From the NCBI RefSeq assembly GCF_023715405.1, contig NZ_JAMBOC010000003.1, positions 1 to 64,000 of the forward strand: a DNA stretch of 64,000 nt. Direction: 5' to 3'. How positions within the stretch are numbered: the stretch's first letter is position 1; every line of letters begins with the position of its first letter. The notes under the pieces are model-generated. The model worked only from the letters and a program-made list of their open reading frames with translations. It had not been told where the DNA came from and did not search any database. Source of the stretch: Solibacillus isronensis. Its GTDB lineage: Bacteria; Bacillota; Bacilli; Bacillales_A; Planococcaceae. Below, piece after piece: positions 36,081-44,389 of the stretch. The position numbers and the translations under genes are program-made.

Positions 36081-36593
36081 ATGAAAAAAGTAATAAAAGT
36101 AATCGACTCAATAATCGATTTTTCTGCTGTTTTAGCAAGTTTGTTTATTTTCTGTATTTGTTTCATAGTGACGTGGGGAATAATTGCACGGGAATTACAT
36201 CTGAAAATATATTGGGTTGAACCATTGTCAATCTATATGTTTATAGCTGCTGCTTTTTTGACTATTCCTTATACAATGAAAATGAATGAACATATTCGGG
36301 TAGACATTTTACAGAGTAAATTATCACCAAAAGCAGCAAAAGTTTTAGATACGATACTGATGACATTTTCTTTAGTACTGTTCCTATACATTACGAAAGT
36401 TACTTACGATATGTTTTGGTCTTCTTGGACGATGAAAACAAAGGATTTATCTATTATCCAAGTACCTATATGGATTCCCCAATTATTCGTTGTAATTGGT
36501 TGGTCTGTTTTTGTGCTATCAATTTTCCGTTATATTTTAGCTATTTGGTTTGAAGAAAAGAAATCTGAATCCAAAGAGATAATAGGTGAATAA
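36081..36593 (+). CDS. dctQ: TRAP transporter small permease (DctQ)
   Basis: 170 aa with four membrane helices, including IFCICFIVTWGIIARE and the conserved EPLSIYMFIAAAFL / MKMNEHIRVDI segments. It partners DctM. ATG 36078 is three bases from GGAGG; ATG 36081 has better spacing and is preferred. The dctM ATG follows the stop codon directly. Confidence 0.92.
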   Translation: MKKVIKVIDSIIDFSAVLASLFIFCICFIVTWGIIARELHLKIYWVEPLSIYMFIAAAFLTIPYTMKMNEHIRVDILQSKLSPKAAKVLDTILMTFSLVLFLYITKVTYDMFWSSWTMKTKDLSIIQVPIWIPQLFVVIGWSVFVLSIFRYILAIWFEEKKSESKEIIGE

Positions 36594-37889
36594 ATGGAAT
36601 ATTTAATTATTATTTTATGCTTCCTAATATTATTACTTTTAGGTCTACCTGTCGCATTTACACTGATTACAGTGGGAGCAGCCATTCTCTTTATAAATAT
36701 GGGTGGGGAAGTCGCTTCTATTCAGGTGCCACAAGTAATATACAACGCGCTCAACAGTAGTTTACTTGTAGCGATTCCGTCATTTATTTTAGCAGGGCAG
36801 ATTATTATAAGAAGCGGTATTGGTAGCTTGGCATTTAAGGCAGCAGATAAATGGTTTGGTCATTTACCAGGGGGCCTTGCAATTGCGACCATTATTTGTT
36901 GCGCATTTTTCTCTTCATTGTCAGGTTCAAGTTTAGCTACGCTTTTAACATTCGGTTATTTAGCTTCCGAGGAAATGATACGAATTGGGTATCCGAAAAA
37001 ATTTGCTTACGGATTATTAGCTGGGACAGGGACATTAGGGATTTTAATTCCACCTAGTACACCGATGATCTTATATAGTGCTATGACATCTCAATCAGCG
37101 AGTGATTTATTTATTGGAGCAACTTTTCCATCATTAATTATTGTTGTCCTATTTTTGGCCTATGTTATGTTTTACGCAAGAAAGTTACCAAGAAAAGAAA
37201 AAGCACCTATGTCAGAACGTATTCGGTCTTTAAGAGAAATTGTATGGATTTTTTTAATTCCTTTAGTTATTGTTGGCGGTATTTATTCAGGAATTTTCAC
37301 TGTAACTGAGTCAGCTGGTATATCTTGTGTAGTTAGTATTTTTTTAGCGGTATTCGTTTACCGTACCGTTAAATGGAAAGAGCTTATTGATGTATTAAAA
37401 GCAGCAGCAACAAATACAGGAATGATCTGTTTGATTTTGGGTGGGGCAATGTTATTTGGCTTTTCAATTACTCTTATTGAACTTCCGCAGATGATTCAAA
37501 CGTTCTTTGAAGATATCAATTTAAATAAATGGGCATTTTTAGCTGTTCTAAGTTTACTTTTAATTGTACTAGGTATGTTTATGGAGGTTGTATCAATTTT
37601 AATGATTGTTACACCGATTATGTATCCAATTATGTTAAGCTACGGATTCGATTTAGTATGGTTTGGTATTTATTTAGTTATTTTATTAGAGGTAGCAGTT
37701 ATTACACCTCCAGTAGGTATGAACCTCTTTATAATGATGCAAGTATCTGAAAAACATGGAAATAAATTTGACATTATCCAAATGTCAAAAGCAGCACTAC
37801 CTTACGTAGTCTTAATGGCGATTTTGGTTGTAATTATTATTTTATTCCCAAGTCTGGTTACATGGTTGCCAAATATTATTGAAACGTAA
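36594..37889 (+). CDS. dctM: TRAP transporter large permease (DctM)
   Basis: 431 aa with about twelve membrane segments; sodium-coupled transport subunit. Recognisable motifs are GLPVAFTLI near the N-terminus, SGSSLATLLTFG, LGILIPPSTPMILYS and ITPPVGMNLF. It begins on the base after the dctQ stop codon. The dctPQM genes look slightly more AT-rich than their neighbours. Confidence 0.94.
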   Translation: MEYLIIILCFLILLLLGLPVAFTLITVGAAILFINMGGEVASIQVPQVIYNALNSSLLVAIPSFILAGQIIIRSGIGSLAFKAADKWFGHLPGGLAIATIICCAFFSSLSGSSLATLLTFGYLASEEMIRIGYPKKFAYGLLAGTGTLGILIPPSTPMILYSAMTSQSASDLFIGATFPSLIIVVLFLAYVMFYARKLPRKEKAPMSERIRSLREIVWIFLIPLVIVGGIYSGIFTVTESAGISCVVSIFLAVFVYRTVKWKELIDVLKAAATNTGMICLILGGAMLFGFSITLIELPQMIQTFFEDINLNKWAFLAVLSLLLIVLGMFMEVVSILMIVTPIMYPIMLSYGFDLVWFGIYLVILLEVAVITPPVGMNLFIMMQVSEKHGNKFDIIQMSKAALPYVVLMAILVVIIILFPSLVTWLPNIIET

Positions 37890-37971
37890 TAATTTAATAT
37901 AAATCAAAAGGACTTAAACAATTTTTGAAGAGAGAAATATTTAAATATATATAGATAGAGAAGGTGAGCGC

Positions 37972-38925
37972 ATGAAGGTTTGTGGGAAATACCGCGCAAA
38001 ATTTGCAGACGGTCCAATCTGGCATCAGGCATACGGTGTGATTTGGCTTGATATTGCGAATAAAAAAATCATCACATTCAATCCGGAAACGGAAAAAGAA
38101 GATGTGTATGATGCAATGGGTTGGATTCAATCGATCATCCCGACTACAGATGGTCAGTTTATTGGAGTTTATAAAGACGGCCTCTATTTTATCAATTTTA
38201 AATTAGGTCTGAAAAAACCATTTGTTTTGCCGCCCGATCTGTCTGAAATACATTTTTTAAATGACTCTAAATGTGGACCGGATGGACGACTATGGGTAGG
38301 CTCTACAGATGGTTTTTTTAAGAAATTTAAAGAAACACCGCAAACTGCATTTTCCAATTATCCATTCGAAAATGCAAAGTTAATGTCCATTGATGCAGAA
38401 GGCAAAATTCAGACACATTTATCAAAAGTAGCGATATCAAATGGTTTGGAGTGGGATCGCAAAACAAATAAATTTTATCATATCGATTCGTCGAAACATG
38501 CAATCTTTCAATATGAATTATCAGAAAACGGACAGCTGCTATTTGAAAAGATTGTTTATACTTTCAAAATGGACGAAGGGTATCCTGCGGGCATGACGAT
38601 CGATAGTGAAGGCAATTTATATGTAACTTTATTTAAAAGCGGTCTTATGGCAAAAACGAGTAAGGAACAAACCCGTGTTGTATGTATTAGTCCACAGGAA
38701 CAGCAGATTAAAGAAGAATTCATCATCCCTGTTTCCCATGTCACTTCCTGCACAATCGGCGGAAAAAATTTGAATCACTTATATGTGACAACAGCCTATG
38801 AAGCATTGCCGGAAGCGCGAGTTAAAGAGGAACCGCTAGCAGGCTATTTACTGCAGTTTCCGATAAAAACGACAGGTGTATTACCGTATGAGTTTATGCT
38901 GGCGAACAGCGGTAGTGATTCTTGA
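37972..38925 (+). CDS. SMP-30/gluconolactonase-like beta-propeller protein with altered metal ligands
   Basis: 317 aa, six-bladed SMP-30/LRE fold (FLNDSKCGPDGRLWVGS, ISNGLEWDRKTNKFYHIDS, GMTIDSEGNLYVTLF). Lactonases of this family bind a divalent metal through Glu, Asn and Asp. Here the Glu of the usual EGPxW is Asp13 (ADGPIW), Asn157 is kept, and the Asp of PDG is Ala206 (PAGM). Catalysis may be changed or lost. In context a lactone hydrolase or an intermediate-binding protein is possible. Start ATG follows AAGGTGAG. It follows dctM by 82 bp. Confidence 0.78.
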   Translation: MKVCGKYRAKFADGPIWHQAYGVIWLDIANKKIITFNPETEKEDVYDAMGWIQSIIPTTDGQFIGVYKDGLYFINFKLGLKKPFVLPPDLSEIHFLNDSKCGPDGRLWVGSTDGFFKKFKETPQTAFSNYPFENAKLMSIDAEGKIQTHLSKVAISNGLEWDRKTNKFYHIDSSKHAIFQYELSENGQLLFEKIVYTFKMDEGYPAGMTIDSEGNLYVTLFKSGLMAKTSKEQTRVVCISPQEQQIKEEFIIPVSHVTSCTIGGKNLNHLYVTTAYEALPEARVKEEPLAGYLLQFPIKTTGVLPYEFMLANSGSDS

Positions 38926-39064
38926 AATTCAGTAATTTTTTACTAAAAGTTAGATTTTTCTGAATAAAAGTTTCCTAGATATCAAAAAGTACATTTTGTA
39001 ACATTGAAAACAATAACAACCTTAAACAGGTTACTCATATCCATCATTTTGAGGGGGAATTGCA

Positions 39065-40015
39065 GTGGCACCAGAAATCGCTAAATTAGGACATGTTGCT
39101 TTAGTGTCAACAGATTTGGAAAAGTCATTAGTTTTCTTTAAAGAGGTTATTGGATTGGAAGAAACAACTGAAATTGATGGTGTTCACTATCTACGTGCCT
39201 ACAGTGATTTCCAGCACCATACATTGAGTATTGAAGCCGGTGAAAGTGCTCACGTCAAACATATCGGCTGGCGTACAAAAACAGCTGAATGTGTTCAAGG
39301 CTTCAAAGAACTTTTAGACGAGCAAGGAATAGACGTTCAGGAATATCCAAAAGGCACAACACCAGGCATCGGTAATTCGATCCGTTTTCAATTACCTAGC
39401 GGCCATACATTTGAACTCTATTATGACGTCGAAAAATCAAAAGCTGGATCGGATAATGCCTCGATTCTGAAAAACCAAATATATAAATCTTGGAACAAAG
39501 GTATTTCACCACGGCGATTTGATCATGTAAATATTCATACGACGACAGATGTAGATGAATCCTATGCATTTTTAACAGAAGTGCTCGGCTTCAATATGCG
39601 TGAATATTTACGTGGCGATGACGGCATTTTGGCAGGGTGGATGAGTGTGACACCCCTTGTACATGATGTGGCGATGATAAAAAAGGAAACGCTTCCAACA
39701 CCGGCCCGTCTCCACCATATCTCGTACTGGCTGGATGATACACAGGATATTATACGTGCTGCAGATATTTTAAAAGAAAACAATCTGCCATTTATCGGTC
39801 CAGGGAAACACGGTGTATCTCAGGCAATCTATTTATATGTAATGGATCCTGGAAGTGGTTGCCGTGTGGAATTATTCTCGGGTGGTTACCTGATTTTCGA
39901 ACCAGATTGGGAACCGGTTGAATGGACATTGGAAGAACGTGCCTTAAGTAATACATATTGGGGCGACAGTGTACAGGATAAAGAATTAAATAATATTACG
40001 ATTGAAGCAAGGTAA
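39065..40015 (+). CDS. Type I extradiol dioxygenase, copy 3
   Basis: 316 aa; iron ligands His154 (RFDHVNIH), His218 (LHHISYW) and Glu269 (RVELF), with His200 in PLVHDVAM and QAIYLYVMDPGSG. It is visibly closer to copy 1 than to copy 2 (shared GISPRR/GASPRR-DHVNIHT and GWMSVTPLVHDVA). It starts at GTG after GAGGGGG and has its own 139-bp upstream region, so it may be transcribed separately from the TRAP/SMP-30 genes. Confidence 0.9.
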   Translation: MAPEIAKLGHVALVSTDLEKSLVFFKEVIGLEETTEIDGVHYLRAYSDFQHHTLSIEAGESAHVKHIGWRTKTAECVQGFKELLDEQGIDVQEYPKGTTPGIGNSIRFQLPSGHTFELYYDVEKSKAGSDNASILKNQIYKSWNKGISPRRFDHVNIHTTTDVDESYAFLTEVLGFNMREYLRGDDGILAGWMSVTPLVHDVAMIKKETLPTPARLHHISYWLDDTQDIIRAADILKENNLPFIGPGKHGVSQAIYLYVMDPGSGCRVELFSGGYLIFEPDWEPVEWTLEERALSNTYWGDSVQDKELNNITIEAR

Positions 40016-40067
40016 GGACTTAAGGAAACCTCTAAATTACGCCATTTTAGAAAGGTAGTGAAGAAGC

Positions 40068-40853
40068 ATGAAAACAATTATCGTAAATGAAAAAAATCTA
40101 CCGATTGTCCAGCAAAATAGCGAACCGGCAGTAATGGCATTAGGATTTTTTGATGGTGTGCATAAAGGCCATCAGCAAGTGATTTTAGCAGCCAGAAAAA
40201 AAGCCCGGAAAAAAGGCTTGAAATTGGCTGTGATGAGTTTTTTCCCCCATCCGAAAACGGTCTTTTCAAATGAAGAAGTAGACTATTTAATGCCGATGGA
40301 GAAAAAGGCCGAACGCTTTCAGTCATTAGGTGTCGATTTGTTCTATATTGTGGATTTTACGAAATCGTTTGCTGCTCTTCAGCCGAAGCAATTTGTACAG
40401 CAATATTTAGTGGGGCTTCAAGTGCAGTATGCTGTAGCAGGTTTTGATTATACGTACGGAGCTAAAGGAGCCGGTACGATTGCGACGATCCAGTCAGACA
40501 GCGACTGCAAAATAAAAGTTGATGTTGTAAAGCGTTTTGCCATTTCAGGTGAAAAGGTGAGCTCGACATGCATTCGTGAAAAGCTGAAACGGGGCTATGT
40601 CGAGGAAGTAACAGCGTTATTAGGAAAGCCGTATAGCGTCCAATACTCGATGAAACACGGTTTGCAAGACTACTATACACTTCCTCAATGCGGAGAATAC
40701 TATGTCACGATTTTAGCCGGCAAGCGCGCGATCTCGCAGAAAGTTTATATAAAGAATTCACAGGACATTATTTTTTACCATGATTTAAATATTGAAGATT
40801 GTTCGATTTATTTCCATCAACGCGCAACCCAAAAATACCAAGAAATTAGTTGA
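40068..40853 (+). CDS. FAD synthetase-like protein (RibF N-terminal domain, degenerate riboflavin kinase part)
   Basis: 261 aa. The nucleotidyltransferase domain of bifunctional RibF is clear: GFFDGVHKGHQQVI near residue 26, FFPHPKTVF, FDYTYGAKGAGT and SSTCIREKLKRG. The C-terminal part, where riboflavin kinase should be, is short and lacks the PTAN motif (it reads LGKPYSVQYSMKHGLQ...TLPQCGEYYV). It would adenylylate FMN to FAD but not phosphorylate riboflavin. Its place among several FAD enzymes suggests a dedicated cofactor supply. It overlaps the next gene's longest frame. Confidence 0.82.
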   Translation: MKTIIVNEKNLPIVQQNSEPAVMALGFFDGVHKGHQQVILAARKKARKKGLKLAVMSFFPHPKTVFSNEEVDYLMPMEKKAERFQSLGVDLFYIVDFTKSFAALQPKQFVQQYLVGLQVQYAVAGFDYTYGAKGAGTIATIQSDSDCKIKVDVVKRFAISGEKVSSTCIREKLKRGYVEEVTALLGKPYSVQYSMKHGLQDYYTLPQCGEYYVTILAGKRAISQKVYIKNSQDIIFYHDLNIEDCSIYFHQRATQKYQEIS

Positions 40854-40867
40854 GAGGCTGGTTAAAC

Positions 40868-41731
40868 TTGAAAAAAACAGAGATGTTTCAACAGTTATTA
40901 GCAGGTAAAGACACATTTATATTGCCGGGCGCCTTTGATGCAATGACTGCCCGCATTATTGAAGAAACGGGATTTAAGGCCATTTATGCGACAGGTGCCG
41001 GTATTTCAAATGCACAGCTTGGCTGGGCGGATGTCGGACTGACGACTTTAACGGAAATTGCCCAAGTCGTTTCCTGGATGAGTGAAGTGACAACGATCCC
41101 GATTGTTGTTGATGCCGATACAGGTTTTGGTAATGCCATCAATATGCAGCGAACGGTAAAGGTACTGGAAAAAGCGGGTGCGGCTGCTTTGCAAATTGAA
41201 GACCAAGTAATGCCGAAAAAATGCGGTCATTTCAACGGTAAAGAAGTGATTTCACAAGATGAAATGGTCGGGAAAATTAAAGCTGCTCTTGATGCACGTA
41301 CCGATGATCAGTTAGCGATCATTGCCCGTACAGATGCATTAGGTGTCCTTGGTTTCGATGAGGCGATTGAACGAGCAAATGCTTATAAAGAGGCAGGTGC
41401 ACATGCAATTTTTGTGGAAGCGCCAACTAATTATGAGCAATTGTCGCGTATTACAAAAGAGGTACCAGGAATCCCGCATATTATCAACCTTGTGGAAGGT
41501 GGTAAAACGCCTTTAGTATCGCGTCAAGAAGCGCAAAATTTAGGCTTCCAGATTATGCTATGTGCAAATTCGGCTTTACGCGGTGCGATCAAAGGTGCTA
41601 CGGATGCCATGCAGATTTTAATGCGTGATGAAAGCCAGGAAAACATTCATGATGTCATTTGTACATGGGAACAGCGCCAGGAATTATTTAAGTTAAAAGA
41701 AATTCAACAACTGGAAAAACAATATTCTTAA
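40868..41731 (+). CDS. Isocitrate lyase/PEP mutase superfamily lyase (methylisocitrate-lyase-like)
   Basis: 287 aa. Metal-binding DADTGFGN at 82-89 and the catalytic loop KKCGH with Cys119, the form found in 2-methylisocitrate lyases and related C-C lyases; FVEAP and NLVEGGKTP follow. It probably cleaves a substituted malate or methylisocitrate-like acid into a 2-oxo acid and succinate, or decarboxylates oxaloacetate. TTG 40868 is chosen because GAGAGG lies eight bases upstream; TTG 40850 is also in frame. Its role in the pathway is unclear. Confidence 0.83.
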   Translation: MKKTEMFQQLLAGKDTFILPGAFDAMTARIIEETGFKAIYATGAGISNAQLGWADVGLTTLTEIAQVVSWMSEVTTIPIVVDADTGFGNAINMQRTVKVLEKAGAAALQIEDQVMPKKCGHFNGKEVISQDEMVGKIKAALDARTDDQLAIIARTDALGVLGFDEAIERANAYKEAGAHAIFVEAPTNYEQLSRITKEVPGIPHIINLVEGGKTPLVSRQEAQNLGFQIMLCANSALRGAIKGATDAMQILMRDESQENIHDVICTWEQRQELFKLKEIQQLEKQYS

Positions 41732-41753
41732 TATTCGGAAAGATGGTGTGGAT

Positions 41754-43172
41754 ATGAGCGGAGTGGACTATGATTTAGTCATTGTTGGTTGTGGTGCAGC
41801 AGGAACAGCGTCTGCATTAGCTGCAGCTGAACGAGCGAAGGAAGAAAATGAAAATTTAACGATTGCCATTTTAGAGCGTGCACCTTTTGAACAGCGCGGT
41901 GGAAATACACGCTGGACGGCTGCTTATATGCGTATGGAAAATATCGATAAGCCGGCAGATGGTCTTGTTGAGGATATGGTCTCATTTTCAGATTCATTCA
42001 TGGATCGTGCCTATGCCGAAACATTACGTGATGAAGCAGGAGAAACATTACGTTGGGTGGAGTCGAAAGGTGTTGAATTTGACTATTTGCCGACGATGTT
42101 TTTGACAGCATCAAGACCCCGCCTGTTACCAATTGGCGGAGGACGCGCGATTATTGATGCACTCACTTTACGCGCACGTGCATTAGGGGTAGAAATCATT
42201 TATGAAACAACAGCATGGGATTTAACGCTCGGTGATGAAGGAGCGATCAATGGCATTAAAGTACGTATGGCTGACGGATCATCAATCGTTCTGAAAACAA
42301 ATGCGGTCATTTTAGGTGCGGGTGGTTTCCAAGGAAATAAGGAAATGATGGCACAGTATATCGGCAGGGATGCACATAAAATTCCCCCTGTATCTGAAGG
42401 TGGCCTGTTTAACAAAGGCGAGGCAATTCGTATGGCACTAAAAATCGGGGCTGCCGGAAAAGGGCAGTTTGATGCTTTCCATGCCGAAACAGTTGACCCT
42501 CGTAGTAAACGTGAAGAAGCGGGCGTTATGTTGTTCCCGTATGCCATCCTCGTGAATAAACAGGGAAAACGCTTTACGGATGAAGGGGTTACGACTATTG
42601 ATGAGCAGTATGAGGAAGTGGCACGTAAAATCTTTTACGAATGTGAAGACCATATCGCCTACATGATTACCGATCAGAAGATGTATAACATCCCAAATTA
42701 TGAAGAGGCACTGCAAACTGATATCCCGGCAATCGTTGGAGAAACGATTGAAGATATCGCAAATCAAATCGGTGTGAATGCAGAAAACTTAAAGCACACA
42801 ATCGATGAATTTAATGCAGCATGTCCGACAGGTGAATTTATTTATAACCGGGTCGATGGCCTTGCCACAACTGATTTGGAATTAAATAAATCGAACTGGT
42901 CCATCCCGATTAACGAAGGTCCGTTTATAGCGTATCCGATTATTTGCTGCAACGTATTTACAAATGGCGGATTAGCGACAGATTTAAATGGACGTGTCGT
43001 AACAGGTGATGAAGTAGCGATTCCGGGCCTTTATGCTGTAGGCGAAACTTCAGGTGTGTATTACGGCAAATATCCGGGCGGTACATCGGTGCTGCGCTGT
43101 TTAGTATTCGGTCGCCGTGCAGGGCATGATGCGGTGCGTTATATTGCGGAAAAGGAAAAGTCTTATCAATAG
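41754..43172 (+). CDS. FAD-dependent dehydrogenase, tricarballylate-dehydrogenase-like (TcuA type), copy 2
   Basis: About 472 aa. The FAD motif is GCGAAGTASALAAAERA. RGGNTRWTAAYMRM closely resembles the TcuA signature, and the C-terminal flavin motif is GLYAVGETSGVYYGKYPGGTS. TcuA oxidises tricarballylate to cis-aconitate; here the nearby methylisocitrate-lyase-like gene would fit processing of a branched carboxylate, but the actual substrate is unknown. GTG 41748 is an alternative start two codons earlier; the ribosome binding site is weak for both. Confidence 0.82.
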   Translation: MSGVDYDLVIVGCGAAGTASALAAAERAKEENENLTIAILERAPFEQRGGNTRWTAAYMRMENIDKPADGLVEDMVSFSDSFMDRAYAETLRDEAGETLRWVESKGVEFDYLPTMFLTASRPRLLPIGGGRAIIDALTLRARALGVEIIYETTAWDLTLGDEGAINGIKVRMADGSSIVLKTNAVILGAGGFQGNKEMMAQYIGRDAHKIPPVSEGGLFNKGEAIRMALKIGAAGKGQFDAFHAETVDPRSKREEAGVMLFPYAILVNKQGKRFTDEGVTTIDEQYEEVARKIFYECEDHIAYMITDQKMYNIPNYEEALQTDIPAIVGETIEDIANQIGVNAENLKHTIDEFNAACPTGEFIYNRVDGLATTDLELNKSNWSIPINEGPFIAYPIICCNVFTNGGLATDLNGRVVTGDEVAIPGLYAVGETSGVYYGKYPGGTSVLRCLVFGRRAGHDAVRYIAEKEKSYQ

Positions 43173-43181
43173 GAGGCTCAT

Positions 43182-43916
43182 ATGGAATTACTAGGTAAAG
43201 TAGCCCTTGTGACAGGCGGAGGACGGGGCATCGGCAAAGAATCCGCCTTATTATTAGCTTCAAAAGGTGCGAAAGTTGCTGTTTGCGCGCGTAATGAACA
43301 AGAGTGTGCAGAAGTGCAGCAGCTGATCGAAACAAAATATAATGTCCCTTCAATCGGAATTAAATGTGATGTTTCTGATTATGCACAAGTCCAGGAAGCT
43401 GTGGCTGTTGTCTCAAAGGAGCTTGGACCGATCGATATATTGATCAATAATGCAGGGGCGATGGCATTGAAGCCATTTACGGAAACAACTCCCGATGAAT
43501 GGATTAAAATGCACGACATAAATGTCCATGGACCGTACTACTTCTGCTTTGAAACGGTTCCGTCGATGATTGAAAGACGTACAGGAGCGATTATCAATAT
43601 TTCTTCGATCTGGGGAACGAAAGGCGGCCCAAACCGCAGTGCCTATATTTCTTCCAAACATGCGGTAATCGGGTTTTCAAAAGCATTGGGTGAAGAATTA
43701 AAACCATACGGGATACGCGTGAACGCTGTTTGCCCGGGGCCGGTTGATACACAAATGACGAATGATCTTGGAGCGAACTTGAATAAAGACGGCTGGTTGG
43801 ATGCCATTGATATTGCCAATGTCATCGTCGACCTTGTACTCCCAAAAAGCAGAGCGATTACTGCCACTTCAGTAGAAGCTTTCGGATTCGGTGCACCAGT
43901 AGGTTTAGCTAAATAA
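43182..43916 (+). CDS. Short-chain dehydrogenase/reductase
   Basis: 244 aa classical SDR. TGGGRGIG cofactor motif at residues 11-18, NNAG near 90, catalytic Ser in ISSIWG and YxxxK in AYISSKHAVIGFSKAL (about 155-159). The chemistry is NAD(P)-dependent oxidation of a secondary alcohol or reduction of a ketone. The start is ten bases after the flavoprotein stop codon, with AGGAGG, so the genes are coupled. Consistent with interconversion of ring ketone and alcohol in the same route. Confidence 0.9.
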   Translation: MELLGKVALVTGGGRGIGKESALLLASKGAKVAVCARNEQECAEVQQLIETKYNVPSIGIKCDVSDYAQVQEAVAVVSKELGPIDILINNAGAMALKPFTETTPDEWIKMHDINVHGPYYFCFETVPSMIERRTGAIINISSIWGTKGGPNRSAYISSKHAVIGFSKALGEELKPYGIRVNAVCPGPVDTQMTNDLGANLNKDGWLDAIDIANVIVDLVLPKSRAITATSVEAFGFGAPVGLAK

Positions 43917-43937
43917 CAATGAAAAGGGGATATTAAA

Positions 43938-44384
43938 ATGACAGAATTAACATATTCATTCCGACAAAACACAGTTACTTTAGATTTAGCAAAGAAGATG
44001 TTAGAAAAGGCAGAGGAAAAAGGGAAAGAGCTAGGCATGAAGTTCGCGATTTCAATCGTTGATAAAGCCGGGAATTTAAAAGCATTTTCAGCTATGGACG
44101 GCGCACCGGTATTGGCGCTGGAAATCTCACAAAATAAAGCATTTTCAGCGGCAGCGTATAATCGTGCTACACATGAATGGTACGACCGTTTAAAAGATGA
44201 TCCGCCACTAATGGAAGGTCTTGTTCATACGAATCGCCTCGTTATTTTCGGAGGGGGTTATCCAATTCAATTAGATGGTGAATGCATCGGAGGAATCGGT
44301 GTAAGCGGCGGTCACTATACACATGATATGCAAGTTTGCGAAGCCGCTCTTGAACTGTTGGCCGAAACAGTTAAGGAGGCGTAG
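43938..44384 (+). CDS. GlcG/HbpS-family protein (DUF336)
   Basis: 148 aa single-domain protein of the GlcG/HbpS (heme-degrading/cofactor-binding) fold: LDLAKKMLEKAEEKGKE, ISIVDKAGNLKAF, NKAFSAAAYN, and the C-terminal GGYPIQLDGECIGGIGVSGG. Such genes recur in operons with flavoprotein dehydrogenases and glycolate- or aromatic-degrading enzymes; their role is not settled. Start follows AAGGGGA. Confidence 0.85.
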   Translation: MTELTYSFRQNTVTLDLAKKMLEKAEEKGKELGMKFAISIVDKAGNLKAFSAMDGAPVLALEISQNKAFSAAAYNRATHEWYDRLKDDPPLMEGLVHTNRLVIFGGGYPIQLDGECIGGIGVSGGHYTHDMQVCEAALELLAETVKEA

Positions 44385-44389
44385 TACGC

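Noticed and set aside
34953-37889. TRAP genes as a recent foreign insertion
   Set aside because: They look slightly AT-richer than the neighbours, but there are no flanking repeats, integrase or composition break strong enough to claim transfer without a computed profile.
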